Part shown: positions 11,419 through 22,823 of the stretch, one piece after another
Layout of the letters: each line of letters starts with the position of its first letter
Position numbering within the stretch: the first letter of the stretch is position 1
From: Lojkania enalia
Taxonomy: Eukaryota; Ascomycota; Dothideomycetes; Pleosporales
DNA length: 64,000 nt
Direction: 5' to 3'
Assembly: GCA_010094045.1 (NCBI GenBank)
Contig: ML986579.1
Span: 808,206-872,205 of the forward strand
Translations under genes and position numbers: made by a program
The notes under the pieces: generated by a model
The model's input: the letters and a program-made list of their open reading frames with translations, nothing else
Databases searched by the model: none
Told to the model about the DNA's origin: nothing

Positions 11419-12443
11419 TCATGAGACGGCGGTTTCTCCGTTAAGGTCCGCCTCTTCTGCACCACCAGCTTTTGGCTTGTGCTTCCGCTTTCTCTTGCGC
11501 TTTGCCGGCTCGTCGTGCTCTGCTATTGAAGACTCGACGGCACCCGGAACGCGGAGTGGGAGATTACTCGATTCAGCTATCGGAAGGTTGGAGGAAGATG
11601 TGCTTTTCGTAGCAGGATTCCTCTTCTTGGGCTTCTTTACGCTGAGCGGGTTCGGCCCTTTGGGTCCCTTTACCTTCCTCTTCTTCTGAGGCCTGGTATC
11701 CCCAGTAGATTGCTCAACAATAGAATTATCGCCCTGCCTATTTATGGACTCGTCTTCTTCTTCATCGTGCTTCCGCTTGACCCCTGCATTCGCACCTCGC
11801 TTGCCTTTCAACCCGGCCTTGAACTTGGCCTTCTCCTCACGCTCACGGTGCTCTTCGGTAACCGCATTCATGGGTTCCAATATGACAACGCTCTTACTGA
11901 TATAGATGAGAGGCACTCCAGGAACTTTGCGCATGTGCGCCCTTACTTTCGGGTCCTGACTCGCAACGATGTATCGATGCTTGTTCGTGAGGCTCCCTTT
12001 GGGGTCGACCACTTCGGAGAGACATTCAAGAGAAGACAAAGGCTCCTCTAGTTCGTGATGATTACATCGGCGGCGCTCGTAGGTCTTTGCTTGCTCGATC
12101 AAGGTATCGTCTTTCGGTTTCGAGTTGTAGAGGTGTCTGATGTCGCACTGGGTTATCACTAAAAAAAACAATCAGTCGGTTTTCTACATGATATCTGGAA
12201 TGAACATACTTGGCTTGATCTCTCCTTGGAGCATTTTCTTCAGCCTGCCAACCAGGTCAATCTTGAAGCGCGCCGCATCTTGGAGGATTTGTGAGTCCAC
12301 TACGAAAATTGTTAGCTTCAACGGCGTAGCGTCCATCAGCCAAGCTATGACTTACGAAGAACTTGATATGGTTCGCGAAAGTTAAAATGCACCTGATACT
12401 GGTGCATAAGCTTCTTGGAAGCTTTTTGACGTTTCGCACGCAT
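11419..12443 (-). CDS. UTP23: UTP23 rRNA-processing PIN-like protein, three exons
   Basis: Small-subunit processome factor acting in early 18S rRNA maturation in the nucleolus. complement(join(11419..12158,12210..12299,12356..12443)), 305 aa. Starts MRAKRQKASKKLMHQYQVHF, the family start. Introns 12300-12355 (gtaagt..cgtag) and 12159-12209 (gtatgt..tttag) are both phase 1 and restore YQVLL|DSQILQDAARFK and EIKPM|ITQCDIRHLY. The zinc-binding set is visible as CDIRHLY plus RRCNHHELEEPLSSLEC. The C-terminal half is a long basic, disordered tail (KKRKVKGPKGPNP, KRKRKRKHKPK). Like other Utp23 proteins it lacks a full PIN acidic active site, so it is probably not a nuclease. Divergent from the DUF726 gene. 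Confidence 0.93.
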
Positions 12444-12735
12444 TGTGTCAGGTGGTGTTTGAGGTGGAGTTGGACGTTTCCTGAACCGGGATTTGCTCGT
12501 GAAATTTCACCTAGCGGGCTGGAGCTGGGGGGGCCCGTGCAGTAAGACGTCTGCGGAGAAGGCCCGCGATGGCACGCCGTGACCGCACCGCCTTTGTCTC
12601 TCACGCATTTCCACGACGTCTACAGTACCTTGTACATATTCCGATACCGCAAGCTCACCTCCGCGCATCTCTCCTCTCATTTACTATCTCCGTTCCGCTT
12701 GCGCGGTTGTCGATGCGCGGCTTGTGAGCCCCAAC

Positions 12736-15700
12736 ATGTCGAGTGCGGCCGCATCCGGGGCCCCTATCGTAGAACCAAAAAATGCTGAGGCCCCGGCACC
12801 GCAGAACGGGAACAAGGCTGAGGTGGAATACGACGATTTTGGGCTCCCCATCCGAAAACCGCGGCCGAAAACGCCTGTTCTTGACAAATCAGACTCTGAA
12901 GAAGTGTTTGCAGATGCGGTAGCGTCAAAGTCAGCAAGTCAAGAGACGGTCGAGCTGCCAAACAAGGGGAAGGCCGTAGTAGGGGAAGCGCCGGAAAAGG
13001 TGCCAGAGACGGCGAAGGAAGAGAAGAAGGTAGAATCTCCACCGGCAGTGGTCAATGGACACGAAGAAGAAGACAAGGCGGAGAAGGAGCATGAGGAACC
13101 GGAGCATAAGCAGGATGATGGGACACCATCGCAAGAGAATAAGGAGGAAGGGACTCCAGTGACTAGGCAGCGCGCGGACACGGTCAACACTCATAGCAGC
13201 ATCATATCCGGGGCGCATGACCATGTCGAAGTGTCCGAATATTCTCACCAGCAGCTGTCTCTGGCACAGAAGGGCAAAGGGGAGGACGATGATGACGACG
13301 GCGGCTGGCAGGCGATGCCCGCATATGCACACTACGACATGTACAATGACGACAACAAGCTCATCGCGAGAGAGAATGCTGAGGAGCTCGAAGACATGAG
13401 CGGCTATGGGAACCTGGGTGGCGCAGCCAAAGGCTACACCCGAGTTACAATGGATGATGATGCCGAATCAGCTACTAGCATGGATGACAACACAGCATAC
13501 CTCTTCAAAGACAAAAGCACTGCGCTAGTAGAAGAAGATGAAGCGGCTCGGGATCCGCTTGCGCAAATGCAGACAACGAAGAACCTTCTCACCGAAGGCC
13601 AGCGCATAGCGTACGTCGGTCTTGTACGCTTAGCTACAGTCGCAATGGTGGACAAGCTGTCAGACCTAGAAAGGACAAAAGGTACAAAGAAGATACTAGA
13701 TCTATCTCAGGAGACTATGAAGATGTGGGCTCAGAAGATGATGGTTCGTCTTTATACACATATGGACATCAACTCTTCCGAACAGATCATGATTGAGCAA
13801 CTCTCTGAGCATGGCGTTGTACCTGCGGATCTCACCCCTGCATTGATGCAAAATGCCCGAGTTAAGAATCCTGCCGCCGAGGAGGTCGACTCAGCAAGGG
13901 CATCGTTGTCTTCTCCGAATCCCGAACTTGCTACGGAAAAATCTAAATCAGCCTCGTCTTTGAGCCTCAAAGACCCCTCCCAGACACCTCCGCCACCTCC
14001 GTACGAGGAGCATGAAGGCGAAGACTTGCCAGCCGTGCGGACACCTTCCCAACTCCCCCAAACAAAGAACTTGGATATCGACCTTCGATGGACCATACTG
14101 TGCGATCTGTTTCTAGTGCTCATTGCGGACTCTATTTATGATTCCCGCTCAAGGCAACTTTTGGAACAAGTGGGCTCGTACCTCATTGTAGATTGGCTTG
14201 AAATTTGTAGATTCGAAAAGCGAGTAACAGACGCACTTGAAATGCAAGAGGAGGCTAATAAGGAAAATTGGAATGAAGACGAACACATGGAAAGTCGACG
14301 GAAGAAGGCTCGCAACAGGCGTCTTGCTTTCATGGGACTTGCAACTGTTGGAGGCAGTCTTGTCATTGGGTTATCTGCTGGCCTTCTCGCACCTGTAATT
14401 GGCGCAGGTCTTGCTGCTGGTTTTACCACTATCGGTGTAGCCGGTACTAGTGGTTTCCTAGCCGGCGCTGGTGGCGCTGCCATAATCACCACGACAGGTG
14501 TCGTAAGCGGTGGTACTATCGCTGTTAGGGCTGCTAATCGACGAACCGGTGCCGTCAAGACTTTCGAATATCGGCCAATGCATAATAACAAGAGAGTTAA
14601 TCTCATTGTTACAATAGCTGGATGGATGAACGGCAAAGTCGATGATGTCAGACTGCCTTATAGTACGGTAGATCCCATAATGGGCGATCTATACTCAGTT
14701 CTTTGGGAACCCGAGATGCTCAGGAGTATGGGTGACACTATAAATATTCTTGCTACCGAGGTAGGTTCGTCGGGAACGAGATTAAACTACGCTAATTCAC
14801 CTTTAGGCCCTCACCCAAGGCCTGCAGCAAGTGCTGGGAAGCACCATCTTGATTGCCTTAATGGCGGCTCTGCAATTACCCGTCGCTTTGACGAAGCTGG
14901 CATATCTAATTGACAACCCATGGACGGTCTCTCAGGCACGAGCAGATATGGCCGGTCTCATTCTTGCAGACTCAATAATTGATCGGAACCTTGGAACGCG
15001 GCCTATAACTCTAGTCGGCTTCTCCCTAGGCGCAAGAGTCATCTTCTCCGCGCTGAAGGAATTAGCCAACCGAGGCGCGTTTGGTCTAGTGCAGAACGTC
15101 TATATGTTCGGTACGCCCGTCGTTGCGAAAAAAGATGAGTATACCAAAGCGAGGGCGATTGTCCCTGGCCGTTTCGTAAACGGCTATGCAACAAATGATT
15201 GGATCCTGGGTGAGTAAGAAAAACTTCGGTATTGAGATTGAGCCCACATTAACGATTATTCAGGGTACCTCTTCAGAGCCACTAGCGGTGGTATCATGAG
15301 GGTAGCTGGGCTCGCACCTGTCGAAGTTGCCGGTATTGAGAACATCAATGTAACTGAACTTGTCCCCGGTCACATGGCTTATCGACAAGCCATGCCGAAA
15401 TTGCTACGTGAAGTTGGTTGGGTAGTAGAAAGCGACGAATTTGCCGAGATCGAGGACCCAGATCCAGAAAATCATGAGGCAAGACAAAGAGAGCTCATCA
15501 ATGAGATTGAGGAAGCCAGGAAAGAATTGGAAAAGAAGCAAGAAAAGAAGGGATTTAGTTTCTGGAGGAAAAAGAAGGCGGCTAAAAAAGAGTGGGAGGT
15601 GTATGACGAACACTCTCAGAAACCACTAGAGAACAAAGAAGCCAATACCGCTACTCTCGCTGAGAACCCAGTTCTGTTTGACATTGACGCAATTCGTGCA

Positions 15701-16207
15701 GAAGTTGCAGCGCTATCTACCGAGGGAATCGAGGTTAAAGAGATTGAGTCTACGCTCCCCCCAATGAAGATCGATATGGCGCAGGTGTCGCCGAACCCCT
15801 ATTCAGCTCTACGAGAGACCAAGAGCTACAATGATAGCCTTGGACCGACAACTCTAAATGCCGACGCAAGCACTTCCAATCTTTCGACTCACTCTCATCA
15901 GTTCAGTGGTGCCAGAGAAGTACAAAGGAAGACGAGCTTTAATGAATATGATGAATTCAATGATGGCGGCGTAACAATGACTTTCGATAGCTCCTTCAAT
16001 GAGCCGGTGGCACCATCACCTGCCAAGTCTCCCATATCATCATACGAACCACCCGCTCCATCCTTCGATGCACCTGGCGAACGACCACCGTTACGATCAG
16101 CAACAACAGAACCAAATGTCAATTATACGCCCGGCTATAATGCCTGGGCTGATGAATACGATGACGACTTTGGAAAGGACAAGGAAATGAAGATGACTTT
16201 TGAGTAG
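12736..16207 (+). CDS. DUF726 (TMCO4/Mil1-type) alpha/beta-hydrolase-fold membrane protein, 1123 aa
   Basis: join(12736..14760,14807..15209,15264..16207). Family of TMCO4 and yeast Mil1 (YFL034W), a lipase-like protein that binds clathrin adaptors. The N-terminal 330 residues are acidic and disordered (repeated Lys/Glu, EDDDDDGGWQAMPAY). The DUF726 region begins near residue 290 (LLTEGQRIAYVGLVRLA). A Gly/Ala-rich hydrophobic block follows at about 530-600 (GLSAGLLAPVIGAGLAAGF). The nucleophile elbow VGFSLGARV is near residue 745, followed by NVYMFGTPV and FVNGYATNDWILG. Introns 14761-14806 (phase 0) and 15210-15263 (phase 1) restore ILATE|ALTQGLQQVLG and DWILG|YLFRATSGG. After residue ~880 comes a coiled-coil-like basic stretch (EEARKELEKKQEKKGFSFW) and a disordered tail. 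293 bp from UTP23 (divergent). Confidence 0.9.
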
Positions 16208-17094
16208 ACCGCATTTGGCCTTGAACTATCACACTGGAGTCGCCCTTGGATTGATTGGGGAGGTGTTCTTCTTGCATATGCATACGCTTTTTTTTTTTTT
16301 TCAGTCATTTTTTGTCTAAGCGTGCATGCATGGGTGGTGTCCTTGGATCCGGTGTTATGGTTTTTTGCTTACTACGACTATTTAATAGATAGCTTTGCAT
16401 GGGGTATCGTGGAAAGTAGTTGGGGTAGTTCTTATTCTTTTATTAAGGTTCGGTAAGATGAAGTCGTAAATACCAAGATTATCGATCACGAGATGAATTT
16501 ATTGCATCGACAGTATTTCTATAATGTTTCGGTAGTTCCTATGTTGCATATCGATCGAATACTACTCAGTGCTCCGCGAGACACTGCTGCCAAAGGTCTT
16601 GGATAGCCAGGTTTCCAATTCTTGATTCCAAAGTCCTTTGATTACCTATAGTGTCGCCCCGAGATATTTTTGCTACTACAGTCGACCTCACTATCCTCAT
16701 CTACACTCCTCTAATTCGCTCAAACCAGTGGGTTGTGTAGAAGCCGTTGAGCCGCTACACCTCGCTAGACTGCTTTTCTACCACGTCATAAGTTTCTTGT
16801 CCCACTACTTTGAACCCAAGTTGGCCGTGTATCCTACGAGAATCGAGAGCTAATGCTTATTTAGCAAACACTATAACTCGAACGAGTGCACTAGCAATAT
16901 CTAGTTAGGCAGTCAAGAAGGGTATAATATTAATCTGAAGCGCACAGATTATCATCCAGCTACTGAGAAAAGTTCCCATCCCTGTCCCGAGAAATTGAAG
17001 CTCGCAACGCGCAGGCTAATAGTAGAAGAAATAGTTATACAAAAACAAGAAAAGGCCCCACAAAGGCCGTATCCGTAAAATGGAATCGTAGTAC
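16208..17094. other. Convergent intergenic region (3' regions of DUF726 and kinase genes)
   Basis: Contains a T13-like run near 16287-16300 and several AT-rich patches suited to 3' UTRs. No gene or structured element recognised. Confidence 0.4.
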
Positions 17095-18462
17095 TCAATC
17101 CTCAGTACCATCCTCCGGCAAACCTTCAATGACCTCTTCGACAATGTTGGTCAACTCATCGACATCCGGTCTCTCGCTCGGTTCAACTTTTAAGCACTTC
17201 CTCACGATTTCTTTCACGGGCTCTGAAATCGCGTTCTCGTCTGACTGTTTCTGCTTCCCTCTCTGTGGGCCCTCGTCTGGGAATCTCCAGTCACCGCCTA
17301 ATACGCACATGCTTAGGCTACCACCAGTTTCTTCACTGCGTGCTTCGAAGGGAGATTTGCCGACGAGACAAGCGTAGAGGGTGCAACCAAGCGACCATAT
17401 GTCGACTTTCGTGTCGATTACTGAGCCGGTCTTCACGTCAAACAGTTCAGGGGCGCGGTAGGGCATCGTTGAGTGTTCGGCAGCTGTATCTTGGATTTGA
17501 AGGGCGAGAGAGCGGGAAGTTACTGGGGTTGGAGACGGAGCGAGGGAGCCAAGGTCCATGAGAATGGGCGTCTTACCGTCATCTGCTATCATAACATTGC
17601 CTGCCGCGGTTTAGCATTCAATTCAAGCTAATATCACGGAAACGGAATGGAACATACCAGGCTTAATATCTCTATGCGCATATGCCCTCTCCGCTCCCGT
17701 CGGAACCCCTTCCTGCGCCAATGTCACTTCAGCCTCCAAAAGCCCCTCAGCTTCTTGCTCCTCATCATCAGCATTATCCATATGTCTCCTCGACGGTCTC
17801 ATCTCCATAGCATCTGCAGCCTCCGCGTCCGCCCTCGCCGCCTCCTTCCTAACTTTCTTCGCATTCTTTACGCTCGTAGCACCGCCGGGCCCACCCTTGA
17901 CCCTATATTGATGCATCGCCTTCAACGCTCTACAAACCCCCAAAAACAACGCCATCAATCTCCGCTCGGGAAATTTCGTATGATTAACTAGATTCGCATT
18001 GATCATGTCCTGGAGATTACCTCGGCGGTAGTATGGTAGCAGAATATACACCGTCTTGGCTTGTGGATCTGATTTATCGCTCGCGACGGAATAATCGATG
18101 GAATGGATAATATTAGGGTGCGGTGAGAAGAGCGAATATGCCTCGACTTCTTTGAGGGCTTGTGAGACGGATTCCTGACCAAAGGGACATCGGATCTTCT
18201 TCAATGCAAATAATTGCTGATTCGAAGTATCTTGGACGAGATAGACATATGAGAAGCCACCCTATAAATGGGGATTTGTTAGAGGTCGGAAGGAAAGGGC
18301 GCGATTGCACAGTAGATGTCTGTCTTTACTTGCCTCTCCGAGAAGCCGTAGTATCTTGAAGCTCCGGCTGTTGATCTTGAGCTGTGGTGATCCCGGGAAG
18401 CAGACCATGCAATTTGTGAACGAGTACACCACGTCGAGGAAGTATGAGCCCAGCGACCCCAT
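17095..18462 (-). CDS. ENV7: STK16/ENV7-type serine/threonine kinase with GC-AG intron and catalytic-core insert
   Basis: NAK-family kinase; yeast Env7 is palmitoylated, sits on the vacuole and regulates fusion. complement(join(17095..17600,17658..18261,18334..18462)), 412 aa. Visible: CMVCFPGSPQ near the N-terminus (possible acylation site), glycine loop LLGEGGFSYVYLVQD, lysine in FALKKI (residue 64), HRDIKPGN (239-246), DLG, APE in MPYRAPELF, and VDIWSLGCTLY. A 73-residue charged insert (about 163-235) sits just before HRD. Intron 18262-18333 begins gcaagt: GT alternatives are out of frame, so it is GC-AG and joins LLGE|GGFSYV. Intron 17601-17657 is gtatgt..gcag, phase 1. Start chosen at MGSLGSYF; the frame extends further upstream without a better ATG. 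Confidence 0.9.
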
Positions 18463-19105
18463 CCCGTCGGCTATCGCAGTGGTCGGTCTTTTCCTAGGGA
18501 CGTCAGGGTTGGAGTGTTGCTTGGATAGCCACCAAGAGCTGTCGCGGTCAGGAGATGAACGCTCGTACTGAAGGAACCAAGGCCGCGGCAAGCGATAGTA
18601 GCCACGGAATGTAAAACTGGAGGTAGCGATCGACCTACAATAGGGAGAATTTAGTAGAATCGGTTGTGAGATGTGCTGCTGCGTAACTGTTTCGGAAAAG
18701 CTGACAATGTGGTTCGGCCCCGGCGCCAAGGTCGATGCACAGCCACATCACCAGCCTCTAATTGGCAAGGTAATTGATTTTGACGGTTCAATAGATCGCA
18801 ATAACACAAAAATGGTCAATAAGATCATAGCCTCAAAATAAACGAGGGTTTAAGAATCCCGTACAAGATTCCACATATGGCACATGCAAATCCTCCAAGG
18901 AAGTGACAGGAGTCCGGAGCTCGTAAGTAACAGATGAGGCTATCATTTAATAAAGCTGAATATTTTAATCCTATTCCTTTGGACCATGAGAACTTTTCCT
19001 TTCCATAAACGTAGAGGTAGAACTACCCAACTACCCTACACTCCCGCCATGTTGAAGAATGCGCAGACATTTCCCCAATACATCATACACGCAGGCCCTC
19101 CGCTC
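18463..19105. other. Intergenic: kinase promoter and DPP5 3' region
   Basis: 643 bp between the kinase start and the DPP5 stop, both minus-strand. AT-rich in 18780-19010. No gene seen. Confidence 0.4.
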
Positions 19106-21357
19106 CTATACAGACAGGGTCCCATTCTCCTCTCTTCCTACCTTCCTTGACTCTGAGTATTTAGGCAGGCCCACATGCCCATTGATCCAGTCCAGCACAA
19201 TTTCATGCCACATCAACGAGTTCTCCGGCTTAAGCACCCAATGATTTTCATCCGGGAACGTCAGGAACTGGGACTCAACACGTCTTGACTGCAATACATT
19301 GAATGCAGAGAGGCCCTCACTTATAGTCAGGCGATAGTCTAGCTCTGAATGAATGATCAGGTGCGGTGTCGCCCAGTTCTCAGTGAAGCGAGAGGGATCC
19401 CATTTTGCCCAATTTTGTGGAGCTTTCCATAATTTCCCTCCTAAATCATGGAAAGGAAAGTAAAGCTCCTCTGAAGCCATTTGACCTGTCATGCTGAAGA
19501 CACCGTCATGGGTCACAAGGGCCTTGAACTCTCGTCCGAGGGGATGCCCTTGGATCCAATTCATCCTACAAGTTGTCAGTTTTCCATCGGTGCCGAGATA
19601 AAGAATGATTCCAAAAAAAAAAAATCAATGACGCACATATATCCTCCATAAGACGCTCCCAAGGCAACTGCACGGCCTGCGTCGACATAGCTCAAGTTCT
19701 TCTTTATCCAGTCGAATCCAAGGACAAGATCCTCATAAGGCAGGCCTCCCCATTGTCCTTGAATAGCATCGACGAAGTGCTGCCCGTATCCTGTGCTGCC
19801 CGTCGGATTCGGCGCGATAACAACATAACCCTGTTCGGCGAAGATGGCCGGATTCCACCTAGTACTCCATCCGTCCTCCCAAGCACCCTGCGGCCCTCCA
19901 TGGATAAGGTAGGCAAGAGGGTACTTCTCTTTAGAGTTGAAGTTGCTAGGCTTAACCATCCAAGCATGAATAGATGTATCTTTGGCTGCTCCTGGCCAAT
20001 GCACTTCATCGATTTGTTTCCGGGAAAGACCGAACATGGCGCCACTTTTGCTTTGGGAAGATATGTACTTCGTAGCTGAGAGATTGCTGTAGCCATCCGA
20101 TTCCGGAAGAGAGTAAACTTCTCCGTCATTTCGCGTCGTAACTGGCAGGAGAGAATATTGACTATTATCAATCAAGCTCGTGGATGAAATAAAAAGGTCA
20201 CCGTTCTTGAGGGGCTTAATGTCGGTAATTGAGCCACCCCGGACTATCATCTTCGGTTCTGATAGACCGAACGACGAAAAGTTGGCTGCGAAGAGACATC
20301 CTCGGCCATGATCCTCAGCCACCAAATACAGTGGCGACTTTCCATCAGGACTCCAGATGATACTTGAAGGACTCCGATCCCAGAGCCCCTTGCCATCCGC
20401 TGATGGTAGCGCATAGATGACCCGCGATGGTGTTTTAACATCAGGGACGATGAAAATCTGGTTCTTGTCGGACTCATATCCATCTCGCTCCATAGATAGG
20501 AAAGCCGCTTGCTTCCCATCCGGCGAGAATACTGGACTCGTGCTTGCGCCCCTAAATCCGTCGATTTCTACCTGGACGATGGCTGGTAAGGCAGGTAGCT
20601 TGTCCCAGAAAGACTCAGAAGAGACGATGTAGATGTTTGTCCTTGTATGCAGCGCTGGATTGAGTTGAGGGTCTTTAGCCGTAAAAATCAGACCTTTACT
20701 CCCAATATCGTAATGGTCGGTACCACCAAAAGGTTCAATCGGAGATTCAAGGCCAGTACCTTTGAGAGCATTAGTTAGACCTGACAGCTCAAACTTCCCA
20801 TTAACCTCCTTAGATAGACTTCCTAGCCATATTGAGTTGCGGTTTTCTGTGACGTAGTGGTCCCAGTGGCGGACGAAAAGACTTGTATAAAGGCGCCCAG
20901 TCGCCTTCGGCTTTTTGGCTTTTTCTGGATTGTAAAGCTTGCCATCCGGGGACACTTTACCCGTGACTGCGAAGGCAAACCTGTCCTTACCAAGAGTGTG
21001 TACTTTAAGGTCTCCGACCGGAGCTTCAATCGTACCAGCTGTGTAGTTATTTTTGGCAAAGCTATCGACGTTTCCCACTTGTACACTTGTTACGCCATCT
21101 TCGCGGGTATATAAGATGAGGATTGAATCGTCGCCCAGCCAGGTAGGTGAGCTAGCAGAAGAGTCATCCGTAACAAGAGAAGTCTGCTGGGTCTCGACGT
21201 CTAGCATTCGGATCTCTGACTTCTTGGAGTGATTGGCGAAGGAATAGCTTGAGACGCTATACAGAATCTTTGAACAATCTGCATTGGGGATACCAGCAGA
21301 GCGACGCGGTGCACTTAGCAGAACCTTGGGCGTGAATTTTGCGGCCCGTATAGTCAT
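19106..21357 (-). CDS. DPP5: Dipeptidyl-peptidase V (DPP5, peptidase family S9), probably secreted; 5' end unresolved
   Basis: Serine exopeptidase releasing dipeptides, usually secreted by fungi. complement(join(19106..19565,19637..21357)) gives 726 aa from the first safe ATG (MTIRAAKFTPKVLLSAPRRS). Beta-propeller region first (SPVFSPDGKQAAFLSMERDG, IIWSPDGKSPLY), then catalytic domain: IHGGPQGAWEDGWSTRWNP, nucleophile in GASYGG (Ser569), Asp in HSELDYRL, His in DENHW. The 71-nt intron 19566-19636 (gtgcgt..ttgtag) splits the Met of SYGGYM|MNWIQG. Upstream of 21357 the frame reads RLYLYFAVLSVTNSFN, a signal-peptide-like stretch, behind a TGTAG acceptor and an in-frame TGA. So the initiator and the rest of the signal peptide are probably on a short 5' exon that I could not place. 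Confidence 0.92.
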
Positions 21358-22124
21358 ATTGAATGAGTTCGTCACGCTGAGTACAGCGAAATAGAGATAC
21401 AGGCGCCTACATCAGGGGCAATTAGCTTTCGTCAAGACCCAAGAATGCACAGGAATCTAATATTGGTTATACATAGTAATAGTTCGCGTGACTCTTCAAC
21501 AATATCCCGAGGCTGAAAGATAGATTTGGTTGATGTTGAGTTGGAGCAATTGCGCTAGACGCAGCAACAAAATCGCAAATAGCGCCATATTCAAAGAGGA
21601 AAGTGCAGTAACGCCAAAAATTAAGATACATGAAAAGAAAGCGCAATGCAACGGATAGCGATATCTCTTATAAGATAGGAAGGAGAATATTCAGTGATCT
21701 ACCTGGGCTCAAGGCCGAGCAATTCATGATGTGACTAGATGGAGAGAATGCTTACCTAATAAAAGTATGCCGGGCGGACAGATTGGTTTTTGTTTTGCGG
21801 CTTTGCAAGCCCCTAGAACGAACAGAACGGCTTCGGGCGTAGTTGAGGATGGAGTGAGATTACTTAGGTACGTTGTGTGGTGGGTGGATCGTGTGGTTGG
21901 TGCATCATGTGCTTAACATATGGGTCCAGCCCCTCATCTAGCCACAGAGTAAGCGGGGCAGAGCCCACAATGACTTTGCCGTAACACCACATGATACCCA
22001 CATTGCATAATCCGGTGGTGAGTCACACAATGTTTTGTCATCTTTATTTCTTTGATAATTTTACTATATGAGTTATACAAATTTCCCGAAAATGTCAAAA
22101 TACAATAACTCGAACCATCGACAA
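21358..22124. other. Intergenic upstream of DPP5
   Basis: Should hold the DPP5 promoter and probably its first short exon on the minus strand (see DPP5). Candidate minus-strand ATGs exist near 21728 and 21580, but none gives a splice that matches both donor consensus and phase. No other gene. Confidence 0.35.
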
Positions 22125-22232
22125 AGTCCTGTGGCGCAGTGGTAGCGCGCCGTTCTTATATGACTCGTCATTGATTCATATGGCCTTCATCTGGTAATGC
22201 GGATGCCGTGGGTTCGAACCCCACCAGGACTA
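22125..22232 (+). tRNA. tRNA-Ile (anticodon UAU) with a 36-nt intron
   Basis: Acceptor stem agtcctg/caggact (7 bp, A1-U72) with discriminator A73 at 22232. D-arm gcgc-agtggta-gcgc, T-arm gtggg-ttcgaac-cccac. Exon 1 ends after loop bases c-t-t-a-t-a (anticodon TAT at 22157-22159, A37 at 22160); intron 22161-22196; exon 2 resumes with A38. The arrangement matches eukaryotic tRNA-Ile(UAU), which often has an intron. The anticodon stem pairs as CCGTT/TGCGG, with a G-U pair and a T-T mismatch at 31-39. T-runs at 22244-22247 and 22250-22253 can serve as Pol III terminators. Confidence 0.88.
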
Positions 22233-22823
22233 TCTGATCCGTCTTTTGCTTTTGCATCGTAGTTTCCCTTGCCTTCGTCTCCACCCCTCCCCAGAGTTTT
22301 TATTAACCCGGCCGTCACCACGGACTGACTACAAGTGATCACCACCACGACGTCAGCGTCACCACGATGATAATAACGCGCTTATCAACATAAAATAATT
22401 GCTGCCATATTGAGCAGAACTATTTGATCTTCTTTTTTTTTTTCTGTATTGTATGTAGTTCTTTGTCTTCTTTCTCGGACTCCAATCAAGTAGTGAACCG
22501 ACTGGGAACCGTCGACTAAGGTCATAATATAAATGCCACTGTATCATAGACTACTACTATTAGGATAGAGTTAGGGCTCATATTTTAAGTCTCTTATGTC
22601 AAGATGACCAAGTTGTTTAACCCATCGTGTACTTATTTTTTAACCTTGGGGCATTGGGCTTCGAGCAAAGGGTGAATGGCAGAACCCTATTCAGCAATAT
22701 GATGAATTGTATCGAATAATTAATCAACTAAGGACAATTCCGACTGTCCCATTATGCTAATTCGCTCTCTTATATTTCTCAAGTACATCCTATTCTCAAT
22801 TAGATATCCAATCACGCACCTAA
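22233..22823. other. Intergenic: Pol III terminator and 3' region of the 22.8-kb gene
   Basis: Begins with T-runs ending the tRNA transcript. A T13 run lies near 22432-22444. No further gene seen. Confidence 0.4.
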
